64,000 nt of DNA from Pokkaliibacter plantistimulans (lineage in GTDB: Bacteria; Pseudomonadota; Gammaproteobacteria; Pseudomonadales; Balneatricaceae), in assembly GCF_046844695.1 (NCBI RefSeq), contig NZ_CP177354.1, positions 4,154,001 to 4,218,000 on the forward strand, in the 5' to 3' direction. Under the pieces are notes generated by a model. It had not been told where the DNA came from and made no database searches. It was given only the letters and a program-made list of their open reading frames with translations. A program made the translations under genes and the position numbers. Shown in pieces: positions 27,522 to 36,373 of this stretch; position 1 is the stretch's first letter; the number at the start of each line of letters is the position of its first letter.

Positions 27522-27947
27522 TTAGTTGACACCGCACTTGGTCTTGGTACAGGTTCCACCCCACGCCCAAGAAACGTTTGTCTCATTGACAGTTGGAGTC
27601 GCTGTCAATGTGTAGCCACCAACTTCAGCAGTACCAGTCATAGAAATTACTCCTGTAGCGGCAGTTATTGTGACCGCTCCTGTCGCATACTTAGGAGTGG
27701 GCAAATTGGTAATTCCAATCTCAGCCGCAGTATCACAACTAGCGATAGTTCCTGAATTCTCCTGAAGACACTGAGCAATCGCCAGCTTAACAGGCTCAAT
27801 GGTAACCACGTTTTCCTGCCATTTGGCACGACTTACATAATCTTGGTACTGAGGGATAGCAATAGCTGCCAAAATACCGATGATTGCTACAACAATCATC
27901 AACTCTATAAGCGTAAAGCCCGCCTGAGCTTTGTTACCCATTTTCAT
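27522..27947 (-). CDS. pilA: Type IV major pilin
   Basis: 141 residues from the ATG at 27947, chosen because GGGAG lies about 9 bases upstream. An ATG at 27953 is only 3-4 bases from it, and one at 27941 is also possible. Short basic leader, then the PilD cleavage site AG/FTLIELMIVVAIIGILAAIAIPQYQDYVSRAK, with Glu5 of the mature pilin. The C-terminal pair Cys...Cys (GGTCTKTKCGVN) and an earlier Cys pair around CLQENSGTIASC suggest two disulfide loops. The head is small and Thr/Ala rich. Divergent from pilBCD, as in many gammaproteobacteria. Confidence 0.93.
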   Translation of the reverse strand: MKMGNKAQAGFTLIELMIVVAIIGILAAIAIPQYQDYVSRAKWQENVVTIEPVKLAIAQCLQENSGTIASCDTAAEIGITNLPTPKYATGAVTITAATGVISMTGTAEVGGYTLTATPTVNETNVSWAWGGTCTKTKCGVN

Positions 27948-28257
27948 ATCCATATTCTCCCGGAGAGTTTGTGTCAGTCTGCATCATTCTAAATCTAACA
28001 ATTCAGACTGTGCGAGACATCTTTATCAAAAAAACTACCATGTTCAAGCACCTTTCACACACTTTACCGACATGCCACTTTTAGTCTCGTTAACATTAGC
28101 CTCAACCAAAAAAACAAAGAGATAAATGACATTAAAGTCACAAGAATATCAAATTTTGTAAGTCAAGGGTGAGCAAATATAGCACAGGCCTCTAGGCTAT
28201 ACTTGACTCTCAGGTTATAAACCTTACATAGCGAAATGCAGTACAGGTCAAGATGAC
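27948..28257. other. pilA-pilB divergent intergenic region
   Basis: AT-rich, no gene. Sigma-54 promoters drive pilA in Pseudomonas, but I could not find a TGGCAC-N5-TTGC match with the right GG/GC spacing. Confidence 0.5.
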
Positions 28258-29976
28258 ATGCAGGGAATGATGGGAATCCCCTTTCAGCCAGTAGGCTTGG
28301 TTGGCCAGCTGGTTAAAGCTGGATTAATTACAGAAGCACAAGCCAAAGAAGCTGCCAAGGGTGCGAACCAGCAGCAGCAGCCACTGCCACTCTATTTGGT
28401 CGAAAAACTAGGAGTAGATGAGCGCGCCTTGGCAGAGGTGATATCGCAAGCCTTCAGTGTACCCGTACTTGATTTGAGTAAGATGGATCGCGAGGTTTGG
28501 CCGAAAGACTTGGTCAAAGACAAGGTGATCCAGAAACATTATGGGCTACCGTTATTTGTTCGCGGTAAAAAGCTGTTTGTTGGCTTTTGTGACCCCACCC
28601 AGGCTCAGGCTATCAGTGAGTTCAAGTTCTCCAGCAATATGAGCGTTGAGCCAATACTTGTTGAGGCAGGTAAGCTCGCTCACGCCATTGAAACCCTGTT
28701 TGACTCAGCAAGTGATGCGCTTGCCGGTTTTGATGACTCGCAGCTGGAAAAGCTGGAAGTTATTGATGAGCTGCCTCAGCTCAATATGCTTGACCTGACA
28801 GCGATGACGTCTGACGACGCTCCAGTGGTCAAGTTCGTCAACAAAATACTGCTGGATGCCATTAAACGTGGCTCTTCAGATATCCACTTTGAGCCTTACG
28901 AAAAAATCTACCGAGTACGTTGCCGTACCGATGGAGTGTTGCACGAAGTAAGTCGCCCTCCAGCATCGCTTGGCAATCGAATCTCTGCCCGTCTTAAAGT
29001 TATGTCACACCTTGACATATCAGAACGACGTTTACCTCAGGACGGACGTATCAAACTCAAGATATCCCGTACTCGAGCCATCGACTTCAGGGTGAATACC
29101 TTACCTACCCTTTGGGGCGAAAAGGTTGTGTTACGTATTCTGGACCCCTCCAGTGCACAGATGGGTATTGATGCGCTGGGGTATGACCCAGACCAAAAAG
29201 CCATGTACCTGGAGGCACTCAACCAGCCTCAGGGTATGATTCTGGTCACAGGCCCAACTGGCAGCGGCAAAACCGTATCGCTGTATACTGGCCTTAATAT
29301 TCTCAATACTACTGAGCGTAATATTTCTACTGCAGAAGACCCGGTAGAAATAAATATTGAGGGTATTAACCAAGTTCACATTAACACTAAGGTAGGCCTT
29401 AACTTCGCTGAAGCGCTGAGATCCTTCTTACGTCAGGACCCTGATGTGGTGATGGTAGGTGAAATTCGAGACCTGGAAACTGCCGAGATTGCCATCAAGG
29501 CCGCACAGACAGGCCACTTGGTACTCTCTACACTACACACTAATAGCGCTCCAGAGACGCTAACTCGTATGCAAAATATGGGCGTGCCCGTCTATAACAT
29601 TGCCACCTCTGTTAGCCTGATTATCGCTCAGCGCCTCGCACGCCGTTTATGCACCAGCTGCAAGGTTATAGAAGAGGTACCGGCTGAAATTCTCAGAGAT
29701 GCGGGTTTTTCTGAAGAACAAATATCAACCGCAACCATATTTAAACCGGTAGGCTGTACGCGCTGCCATCAGGGCTATAAAGGCCGTGTCGGGATATATG
29801 AAGTATTAAAGGTATCTCCCCGCATACAGGAAGTGATCATGCATAATGGCAACTCATTAGATATCGCCGCAGTTGCCAAAGCAGAAGGAATGAGTGATCT
29901 TCGCCAGTCAGGTATCAAGAAAGTGCTGTCGGGTATGACCAGCCTGGAAGAGCTAAACCGAGTAATCAAGGAATAA
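28258..29976 (+). CDS. pilB: Type IV pilus assembly ATPase
   Basis: 572 residues (Pseudomonas PilB 566). An N-terminal MshEN/GSPII_E domain (about 10-160) precedes the ATPase core. Walker A is GPTGSGKT near residue 331. The Asp box region is RLPQDGRIKL, Walker B is DVVMVGEIRDLETAEIA, and the His box is LSTLHTN. A zinc tetracysteine module is CTSCK...CTRCHQGYKGR. It powers pilus extension at the cytoplasmic face. The start at 28258 has AGG 9 bases upstream. First gene of pilBCD-coaE-yacG. Confidence 0.96.
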   Translation: MQGMMGIPFQPVGLVGQLVKAGLITEAQAKEAAKGANQQQQPLPLYLVEKLGVDERALAEVISQAFSVPVLDLSKMDREVWPKDLVKDKVIQKHYGLPLFVRGKKLFVGFCDPTQAQAISEFKFSSNMSVEPILVEAGKLAHAIETLFDSASDALAGFDDSQLEKLEVIDELPQLNMLDLTAMTSDDAPVVKFVNKILLDAIKRGSSDIHFEPYEKIYRVRCRTDGVLHEVSRPPASLGNRISARLKVMSHLDISERRLPQDGRIKLKISRTRAIDFRVNTLPTLWGEKVVLRILDPSSAQMGIDALGYDPDQKAMYLEALNQPQGMILVTGPTGSGKTVSLYTGLNILNTTERNISTAEDPVEINIEGINQVHINTKVGLNFAEALRSFLRQDPDVVMVGEIRDLETAEIAIKAAQTGHLVLSTLHTNSAPETLTRMQNMGVPVYNIATSVSLIIAQRLARRLCTSCKVIEEVPAEILRDAGFSEEQISTATIFKPVGCTRCHQGYKGRVGIYEVLKVSPRIQEVIMHNGNSLDIAAVAKAEGMSDLRQSGIKKVLSGMTSLEELNRVIKE

Positions 29977-29979
29977 CCT

Positions 29980-31227
29980 ATGGCGGTAGCGACACAAAGG
30001 CGCAAAAAAGTGGTAGAAAAAAAGCAATTTACCTACAGTTGGAGTGGCATTGATCGCTACAACGAGAAAGTAAAAGGCGAAATTGTTGCTGACTCACCAC
30101 AGCACGCCAAGCAGCTTCTTACCGAGCAACAAGTTAAGGTAAAAAAAGTTGGTAAAAAACTTGAGATAGGCAATTTCAAAAAGAACGCCTCCATAGACTC
30201 TCAGGATCTTACTTTTTTCACCCGACAAATGGCTACCATGATGCAATCAGGGGTTCCCTTAGTGCAGTCTTTTGATATATCTGCTCAAGGAATGGAAAAA
30301 ACAAAAATGAAAAACCTCGTTGAAGAGATACGAGACGAGGTTGCTGGGGGAAACCTTCTTTCCATAGCGTTAAAAAACCATCCAAAGTACTTTGATTCAC
30401 TATTTTGTCAATTAGTAATGGTGGGAGAACAATCAGGTACTTTAGATCATATGCTGGACCGCCTAGCCACATACAAAGAGAAAACTGAGGCCTTAAAGGC
30501 AAAAATAAAAAAAGCGCTTACCTACCCCACAGCAGTTATTGTAGTTGCCATTATTGTCACCGCAATCCTTTTAATAAAAGTTGTACCGCAGTTTGAAAGT
30601 TTATTTAAAGGCTTTGGTGCCGATCTCCCTGTATTTACTCAATTCGTTGTAAATCTATCTAGATCACTCCAAGAGTGGTGGTGGATAATTCTAGCTATAT
30701 TTTTTGCAACTGGATTCATGCTTAAAAGGGCCCATCAAAATAGCGAACAATTCAGACACAAACTCCAGCTATTAAGTTTAAAAATCCCTGTAGTTGGAAA
30801 TATCCTGCACCAAGCAGCACTTGCACGGTTCGCTCGGACATTGTGTACAACCTATGCATCGGGAGTGCCTTTAGTTGAAGCAATGGGCTCAGCAGCGGGT
30901 GCTTCAGGAAACATTTACTATGAAAAGGCCATACTTCAAGCAAAACGTTCTGTCTCTGGAGGACAAAATCTTCGGACATCGTTGTCAATCACTGGCATTT
31001 TTCCAAATATGGTTATACAAATGATTGGTATTGGCGAGGATGCAGGCTCGCTGGAAACCATGCTAGACAAGCTTGCCACCTTTTATGAAGCTGCGGTGGA
31101 CAATGCAGTTGACTCTCTGACAGCACTTCTTGAACCATTTATTATGTGCGTCCTAGGAATACTTGTCGGTGGCTTAATCATTGCCATGTACCTCCCCATC
31201 TTTAAAATGGGTTCTGTTGTCGGCTAA
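29980..31227 (+). CDS. pilC: Type IV pilus inner-membrane platform protein
   Basis: 415 residues with two T2SSF domains (about 80-205 and 285-405) and three membrane helices. Conserved segments are FTRQMATMMQSGVPLVQSFDI, FCQLVMVGEQSGTLDHML and MIGIGEDAGSLETMLDKLATFYE. It links PilB to pilus assembly. The nucleotide sequence is noticeably more A/T rich than the flanking genes through most of its length, as is the start of pilD. This may mark transfer or relaxed codon use. The gap to pilB is 3 bases. Confidence 0.95.
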   Translation: MAVATQRRKKVVEKKQFTYSWSGIDRYNEKVKGEIVADSPQHAKQLLTEQQVKVKKVGKKLEIGNFKKNASIDSQDLTFFTRQMATMMQSGVPLVQSFDISAQGMEKTKMKNLVEEIRDEVAGGNLLSIALKNHPKYFDSLFCQLVMVGEQSGTLDHMLDRLATYKEKTEALKAKIKKALTYPTAVIVVAIIVTAILLIKVVPQFESLFKGFGADLPVFTQFVVNLSRSLQEWWWIILAIFFATGFMLKRAHQNSEQFRHKLQLLSLKIPVVGNILHQAALARFARTLCTTYASGVPLVEAMGSAAGASGNIYYEKAILQAKRSVSGGQNLRTSLSITGIFPNMVIQMIGIGEDAGSLETMLDKLATFYEAAVDNAVDSLTALLEPFIMCVLGILVGGLIIAMYLPIFKMGSVVG

Positions 31228-31239
31228 GGCAGCCTAATA

Positions 31240-32091
31240 ATGCTAACTCTACTTATAGAATTACCTATCATCGTTCAGACTATATTGGTTTTAATTGCTG
31301 GCTCCGTATCTGGTAGCTTTCTAAATGTCGTAATTTACCGACTACCAATAATGCTGAATAACGACTGGCGGCTACAATGCCAGTCTTTTCTCGATCTTCC
31401 CCAAGATGAAAAACCGAGGTTTAATTTATTACTTCCAGCATCAACTTGCCCCAGCTGCAAAGCACCCATCAAATGGTGGCATAACATTCCTTTAGTAGGA
31501 TTTTTTTTACTCAAAGGAAAGTGTGCCTCTTGCAGCACTGCTATCTCTATTCGTTATCCCCTTGTTGAAGCATTTCATGCTCTCGTCTGGGTTCTGGTTT
31601 ACTGGCTTTATGGCCCTACTCCTATTGCGCTAGGGCTGATGCTGTTCTCTTCTGCCCTGCTGGTGCTTTTCTTTATTGATGCTGAACATAAGTTATTGCC
31701 GGATGACATTACCCTACCGCTGCTATGGGCAGGGTTGCTATTCAACCTGTTCACCCAACACACAAGCATTGAACAGGCAATTTGGGGAGCCGTCTGGGGC
31801 TATCTGGTGCTTTGGATACTGTTCTGGATATTCAAGCTACTCACCGGGAAGGAAGGCTTCGGCTATGGCGATTTCAAGCTGCTGGCAGCACTTGGTGCCT
31901 GGGGCGGTGCGCTGTGCTTGCCTTGGCTGCTACTGATTTCCGCATGTACCGGGTTATTGATTGCGCTGTTTCTGCGCCTGACCGGCCGCATTAAGGCGGG
32001 TGATCAGTTCCCCTTTGGCCCCGCTTTAGTCATTGCAGGCTGGATCATGATTGTGCTCCAGCCCTGGCTTCCAGTCTGGATGAGTATCTAA
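31240..32091 (+). CDS. pilD: Prepilin peptidase / N-methyltransferase
   Basis: 283 residues. The N-terminal domain has the zinc tetracysteine pairs CPSC and CASC (methyltransferase region), and GSFLNVVIYRLP precedes it. The two catalytic aspartates are in FFIDAEHKLLPD and GYGDFKLLAALGAWGG. Seven or eight membrane helices. It cleaves the leader of PilA and minor pilins at Gly/Phe and methylates the new N-terminus. coaE starts directly after its stop. Confidence 0.95.
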   Translation: MLTLLIELPIIVQTILVLIAGSVSGSFLNVVIYRLPIMLNNDWRLQCQSFLDLPQDEKPRFNLLLPASTCPSCKAPIKWWHNIPLVGFFLLKGKCASCSTAISIRYPLVEAFHALVWVLVYWLYGPTPIALGLMLFSSALLVLFFIDAEHKLLPDDITLPLLWAGLLFNLFTQHTSIEQAIWGAVWGYLVLWILFWIFKLLTGKEGFGYGDFKLLAALGAWGGALCLPWLLLISACTGLLIALFLRLTGRIKAGDQFPFGPALVIAGWIMIVLQPWLPVWMSI

Positions 32092-32715
32092 GTGGCTATC
32101 AATACTGCTCAACCTACAAGCATAGCTATCGGGCTCACAGGGGGTATCGGCAGCGGAAAAAGTGCGGCTGCAACCCTGTTTGAGCAACGGGGTATTGAGA
32201 CTGTAGACGCAGATGTGCTCGCACGAGAGGTTGTCATGCCTGGCCAACCTGCATTGAAGCGCATAGCAGAGCATTTTGGCCCGACAGTACTGAACAGCGA
32301 TGGTTCACTCAACCGAACCTGGCTGCGCCAGCATATCTTTACAGATGATCAGGAGAGACTGTGGCTCGAAGGCTTGCTTCACCCACTGATTCGCCAGCTC
32401 ACCGTTGAACGCCTTGCACAAGCTCAGTCTCCCTATGTCCTGCTGGTAAGCCCGTTACTGTTTGAATCAGGACAGGCACAGCTGGTAAAGCAGAGCATCG
32501 TAGTGGATGTGCCCGAAGAGACCCAGGTTCAGCGTGCCGGCCAGCGAGACATCAATACGCACGACCAGATTAAAGCGGTGATGTCAAAACAGTGGCCACG
32601 GCATCGCCGTTTGGAGCATGCCGATTACGTTATTGATAACACGGGCGATCTGCAGCAGTTGCAACTTGAGGTTGCAAGGGTCCATGCGTTGCTGATGGCC
32701 AGTATTAGCCCTTGA
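32092..32715 (+). CDS. coaE: Dephospho-CoA kinase
   Basis: 207 residues with a GTG start directly after the pilD stop (TAAGTG), so translation is coupled. P-loop GLTGGIGSGKS at about 14-24, then DADVLAREVVMPGQPAL and LLHPLIRQ. The lid region and VVDVPEETQVQRAGQRD follow. It performs the last step of CoA synthesis, 3'-phosphorylation of dephospho-CoA. The pilBCD-coaE-yacG order is common in gammaproteobacteria. Confidence 0.95.
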   Translation: MAINTAQPTSIAIGLTGGIGSGKSAAATLFEQRGIETVDADVLAREVVMPGQPALKRIAEHFGPTVLNSDGSLNRTWLRQHIFTDDQERLWLEGLLHPLIRQLTVERLAQAQSPYVLLVSPLLFESGQAQLVKQSIVVDVPEETQVQRAGQRDINTHDQIKAVMSKQWPRHRRLEHADYVIDNTGDLQQLQLEVARVHALLMASISP

Positions 32716-32850
32716 TGCGTTGAGCCACGAAGCACTGTTTTTCCTCCCGGCTATCTTTGCTAGCATGAAACGCTTCAGAGCAACCGCTTAAAACTTACGG
32801 TGGTCAGCTTGCTTCCCCAAAGAAGGAGCTGCCGTCATCAGGAAATTACA

Positions 32851-33072
32851 ATGAAGTACTCTTGCCCTACCTGCAAAAAAGACATCGAGTGGAGCAACGA
32901 AAACCCGTTTCGCCCTTTCTGTTCCGAACGCTGCAAACTCATTGACCTGGGTGCCTGGGCAGATGAGTCCTATGCTGTACCAGCTGAGCCTGATCTGACC
33001 GCTCTGGAATATGAAGAAGATATGTTTTTTACAGCTCCCGTCGGACAAGACGATAACAGTCGCTCACACTAG
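32851..33072 (+). CDS. yacG: DNA gyrase inhibitor/zinc-binding protein
   Basis: 73 residues from the ATG at 32851 (CAGGAAA upstream). The zinc site is CPTCKKDIEW...FCSERCKLIDLGAWADESY, the YacG hallmark with four cysteines. The acidic tail is ELEYEED-like (TALEYEEDMFF). E. coli YacG binds GyrB and inhibits gyrase. It follows coaE as in relatives. Confidence 0.93.
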   Translation: MKYSCPTCKKDIEWSNENPFRPFCSERCKLIDLGAWADESYAVPAEPDLTALEYEEDMFFTAPVGQDDNSRSH

Positions 33073-33090
33073 GTGCGGCCATATCTGACC

Positions 33091-33474
33091 TTATTGAAGC
33101 CCTTTCCAGATCGCATCTGTCTTGGCCGCACAGATGAAATCATTGCGATGTAAACCCTTAATTTTGTGCGTCCACCAGCATACCTCCACCCGGCCCCATT
33201 CGGTCAAAATGGCCGGATGATGCCCTTCACCTTCCGCCAGCTCCCCTACCGCATTGGTAAAGGCCAGTGCGGTACGAAAGTTCTTGAAAGAGTAGCTACG
33301 CGCCAGCTGATCGACGCCCCGTTCCGTTCGTATCTGCCAGTTGGGTAACTCAGTCATAAACTGAACACGCTCTTCTGTTGTTGCCTGAGGTGCATCTGCC
33401 CGGCATGCCTCACAACTGATATCACACAGCACAGGCTGATCTTCTCTCGTGTCTTGTTGTTGTGTACTCATCAT
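33091..33474 (-). CDS. phhB: Pterin-4a-carbinolamine dehydratase
   Basis: 127 residues. The catalytic [EDKH]-x3-H-[HN] motif appears as GEGHHPAILTEWGRVEVCWWTHKIKGLHRNDFICAAKTDAI. The family fold is compact (normally about 100-118 residues). The N-terminal 25 residues with CDISCEACRADAP are an extension found in many proteobacterial members. It regenerates tetrahydrobiopterin-type cofactor for phenylalanine hydroxylase. No phhA is nearby. AGAGGAATC precedes the ATG at 33474. Confidence 0.9.
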   Translation of the reverse strand: MMSTQQQDTREDQPVLCDISCEACRADAPQATTEERVQFMTELPNWQIRTERGVDQLARSYSFKNFRTALAFTNAVGELAEGEGHHPAILTEWGRVEVCWWTHKIKGLHRNDFICAAKTDAIWKGLQ

Positions 33475-33834
33475 GATTCCTCTTTCCGCTCTCGCTCTAT
33501 CTCAGCGTTGCCAGTACTGCAGATCCGCCCACTATGTGCAGTATCAATGTAAGCACTCTGCAGAAAACGGGTGACAAAGTGAAAGTTGTATAAAACCAGA
33601 ACTGTTGTATGGTTACTGCACTATGGAGGCCGCCTAATACGTGCCTTATCAAGCAACAACAACTCAGACACCCTCAGGATCGTGTTGCCATCTGCGCAAG
33701 TGGACACCGAACAAACGAATTTGATGTTTTTTAATTGAACGCCAAAGCAGATCAGTCTTTTACGTCAAGTTCGCTGCCGTCCCTCCCAGCCCAAGGTTCA
33801 ACATGCTCTTTTCGGTACAAGGAGCTCAGGCCCT
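33475..33834. other. Intergenic region
   Basis: 360 bases between divergent genes, with no plausible coding frame, strong hairpin or repeat that I can see. Confidence 0.5.
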
Positions 33835-34698
33835 ATGCAGCCAGTCCTCTTCAACCTATATAGCGACAGCGCTCAGGCAGACCAACTGGCAACGCTGCTG
33901 AATGCCGAAACCGGTCAGATTGACCAACGGCAGTTTCCCGACCAGGAGCACTATTTACGCCTGCTGACCGATGTCACTGCGCGCCGGGTCATCCTGTTCT
34001 GTAATCTGTTCGAGCCAGAGCAAAAACTCCTCCCCCTGTTATTTGTAGCCCGTACCTGCAAGTTGCTGGGGGCCAGTGAAGTTATTCTGGCGACACCTTA
34101 TTTGTGCTATATGCGCCAGGATCACTGCTTTAAACCGGGTGAAGCTGTCACTGCTGATATATTCGCTGACCTTCTGTCTGCTTTTATTGATCGTCTGGTA
34201 ACCATAGATCCTCACTTGCATCGCTATGACAGCCTCGATCAGATCTATCGTTGCCAGACTCAGGTCGTTCCGGCTGCTCCGGCCATTGTCCGCTGGATCA
34301 TGGAACACGTCAGTCAGCCTTTAATCGTTGGCCCTGACGCGGAGAGCCTTCAGTGGGTAGCCCCCGTCGCAGAGGCACTTCAGGCGCCTCATGTGGTGTT
34401 GCTGAAAGAGCGTTTTGGTGATCGTGATGTGCGCATTTCAGACCTGAATCTTGATGACTATCCTGGATACACCCCTGTGGTTATCGACGATATCATTTCC
34501 AGTGGCCAGACCATGATGCAAACGCTGGTGCAGATTCCTCTGGAACGACACCCCTACTGCCTGGGTATCCATGGCGTCTTTGCTGATGATGCATTTGAGC
34601 AACTGCAGCAGAGAGCCACCGTCATCACGGCCAACACTGTTCCGCACCCTAGCAATCACATCAATGTCATCCCCGAACTTGCAGCTGCCCTTGCTTGA
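33835..34698 (+). CDS. Ribose-phosphate pyrophosphokinase-like protein
   Basis: 287 residues, shorter than the housekeeping Prs (about 315). Shared features: RQFPDQEHYLRL (ATP-binding RxFxDxE), ATPYLCYMRQDHCFKPGEAVTADIFADLL, LLKERFGDRDVRI (catalytic flexible loop), and the PRPP loop VVIDDIISSGQTM. It probably makes PRPP from ribose-5-phosphate and ATP, or is a diverged paralogue. The genome should also carry the canonical prs. An alkB-like gene overlaps its 3' end by about 35 bases. Confidence 0.82.
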   Translation: MQPVLFNLYSDSAQADQLATLLNAETGQIDQRQFPDQEHYLRLLTDVTARRVILFCNLFEPEQKLLPLLFVARTCKLLGASEVILATPYLCYMRQDHCFKPGEAVTADIFADLLSAFIDRLVTIDPHLHRYDSLDQIYRCQTQVVPAAPAIVRWIMEHVSQPLIVGPDAESLQWVAPVAEALQAPHVVLLKERFGDRDVRISDLNLDDYPGYTPVVIDDIISSGQTMMQTLVQIPLERHPYCLGIHGVFADDAFEQLQQRATVITANTVPHPSNHINVIPELAAALA

Positions 34699-35335
34699 AA
34701 CAGGCATCCCCCCTGCACTGCCAGAAGGATTCCTCTACATACCTGACTTTTTGTCTCGTCAGTGTGCTGATGAACTGCTAGTTCAACTGTTGCAGGAGAC
34801 GTTCTGGAGTCAGCCAAGTGTAAGGGTATACGGCCAATGGCACCCCATCCCGCGATTACAGGCGTGGATGGGAGACCCGGACAGTAGCTACACTTATTCC
34901 GGTCTGGTACAGGCTCCTTTGCCCTGGCATCCCGCTGTCGCTCAGCTTAACGCTGCATTGAACGACACACCTCTGGATATCGGGGCGGAATTGCCGCCAT
35001 TGAGATTCAACTCGGTGCTGCTGAATTGCTATCGTGACGGTAAGGACACTATGGGCTGGCACAGTGATGACGAAGCAGAACTGGGGCCAACTCCAGTCAT
35101 AGCCAGCATCAGTCTTGGAGAACCACGGCGTTTTGCTTTACGCCGTAAGGGGGATAGCAGAATGGCCCACACATGGGAACTGTCACACGGCAGTCTGTTG
35201 ATCATGTATGGCAACAGCCAGAGAGACTGGCAGCATGCTGTACCCAGGAGCGCACGCCACCAGCAATCGCGGATCAACCTCACCTTCAGGATGATTCACC
35301 CACCGTTGCATGGCAGCGGGCAACAAAGCGGATAA
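34664..35335 (+). CDS. alkB: AlkB-type alpha-ketoglutarate-dependent dioxygenase
   Basis: 223 residues from the ATG at 34664, which overlaps the preceding gene. No strong ribosome binding site is seen and the start is uncertain. The Fe(II) site is WHSDDE with the distal His in WQHAVPR. The 2-oxoglutarate arginines are in SRINLTFRM (RxNxTxR). The nucleotide recognition lid region YGQWHPIPRLQAWMGDPDSSYTYSG is like AlkB2 proteins. It removes methyl lesions from DNA bases by oxidation. No ada gene adjoins it. Confidence 0.88.
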   Translation: MSSPNLQLPLLETGIPPALPEGFLYIPDFLSRQCADELLVQLLQETFWSQPSVRVYGQWHPIPRLQAWMGDPDSSYTYSGLVQAPLPWHPAVAQLNAALNDTPLDIGAELPPLRFNSVLLNCYRDGKDTMGWHSDDEAELGPTPVIASISLGEPRRFALRRKGDSRMAHTWELSHGSLLIMYGNSQRDWQHAVPRSARHQQSRINLTFRMIHPPLHGSGQQSG

Positions 35336-35337
35336 GG

Positions 35338-35781
35338 TCAGAGTTTCCCTGCCAACTCTGTCAGCCAGTCCCGACTGGCTGCGACGGGATCACTGTCTTC
35401 ACAGGCATCAATGATCAGCGGTTCCTGTGCCAGTGGTAGCCCCATCTCTTCAAACAGAGCAATAAATTGACGACCACCGCCAGCAAAGTTGTCATAGGAG
35501 CTATCGCCCAGGCCAACGACTGCAGCTTTGCGGCCAGGCAGCTGCGGCAACGTATCGCGCAGACTAACAAATAGCGGCACAAGATCATCGGGAATATCCC
35601 CTTGCCCTGTGGTCGAGGTACAGATCAGCAACAGGTCTACACCCTCTGCGATGAACTCAGCCTGTTCAGGAATGGCAATCTGCGCATCATGACCCGCTTG
35701 AGCAAACAACTTCATGGCCTGCTCTGCCACCTGCTGGGCGTTTCCAAATACCGTACCTACAAATATCCGCACTACTGCCAT
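35338..35781 (-). CDS. Flavodoxin (MioC-like)
   Basis: 147 residues with the flavodoxin FMN phosphate loop GTVFGNAQQVA at 9-19, then CTSTTGQGDIPDD (50s loop) and VVGLGDSSYDNFAGGGRQF (90s loop). Length and motifs match MioC/short-chain flavodoxin-like proteins. It carries electrons to partner enzymes, and the partner is unknown. Its stop is 2 bases from the convergent alkB-like gene. Confidence 0.88.
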   Translation of the reverse strand: MAVVRIFVGTVFGNAQQVAEQAMKLFAQAGHDAQIAIPEQAEFIAEGVDLLLICTSTTGQGDIPDDLVPLFVSLRDTLPQLPGRKAAVVGLGDSSYDNFAGGGRQFIALFEEMGLPLAQEPLIIDACEDSDPVAASRDWLTELAGKL

Positions 35782-35919
35782 TGCTTTAACCTCTCGACAT
35801 CAATATCTGCCCGCCAATATAGCAAAATCACATTGGCTCAATGCGCTTGATTTCACCTGCACAGGCACCTACATCCAGAGAGGTAAGCCATTCAACGTCA
35901 CTCAGGCCAGGAGCACATC

Positions 35920-36237
35920 ATGTCGAAACAGGACTTCAGCCAGTTACTGCAACAGTGGCAAGAACAAGCCGATCAACATATCAGACAAACCCCATTTTCG
36001 TTTTCCGTCTATCAGGATGATCTGGAACGTATTGATGCCCTCGCCAAACTCTATGGCCTGCCAGGGGAGCAAATTGCCCGTGACCTGATGCACTCGGCCC
36101 TGCAGGCACTGGAAGCCAGCATGCCCTATATTCCCGGCCCGCGCGTTATTCGTGAGGAAGAAGGTGAGCCAATCTATGAAGACATTGGCCCGATGCCCAG
36201 CTATCTGCGCCTCAGGCAGTCATTGCAGCGTAAATGA
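35920..36237 (+). CDS. Small conserved protein of unknown function
   Basis: 105 residues, starting MSKQDFSQLLQQWQEQADQ. The central part, FSVYQDDLERIDALAKLYGLPGEQIARDLMHSALQALE, has the strand-helix-helix look of a ribbon-helix-helix domain. The end is acidic and proline containing (GEPIYEDIGPMPSYLRLRQSLQ). I do not recognise a family with known function. The long spacing to the imelysin gene suggests an independent transcript. Confidence 0.6.
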   Translation: MSKQDFSQLLQQWQEQADQHIRQTPFSFSVYQDDLERIDALAKLYGLPGEQIARDLMHSALQALEASMPYIPGPRVIREEEGEPIYEDIGPMPSYLRLRQSLQRK

Positions 36238-36308
36238 CGCCTCAATCAGATTGCACAAATATGATAAATAAAGTGCAAATACAGCAATAATCATGACACA
36301 AATTGATT

Positions 36309-36327
36309 GATAACGATTTGCATTGCC
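36309..36327. promoter_or_regulatory. Fur-like box upstream of the imelysin cluster
   Basis: GATAACGATTTGCATTGCC matches 13 of 19 positions of the Fur consensus (GATAATGATAATCATTATC), 47 bases before the first imelysin gene. Iron repression of such clusters is common in relatives. Binding here is inferred. Confidence 0.55.
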
Positions 36328-36373
36328 AATAGACTCTGCTCTCACATTTGGACAGTGAAGAAGAGAGTCACCC

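Noticed and set aside
27954..28100. Sigma-54 promoter for pilA
   Set aside because: TGGCAT-like sequence was found, but the GC element is not at the required distance.
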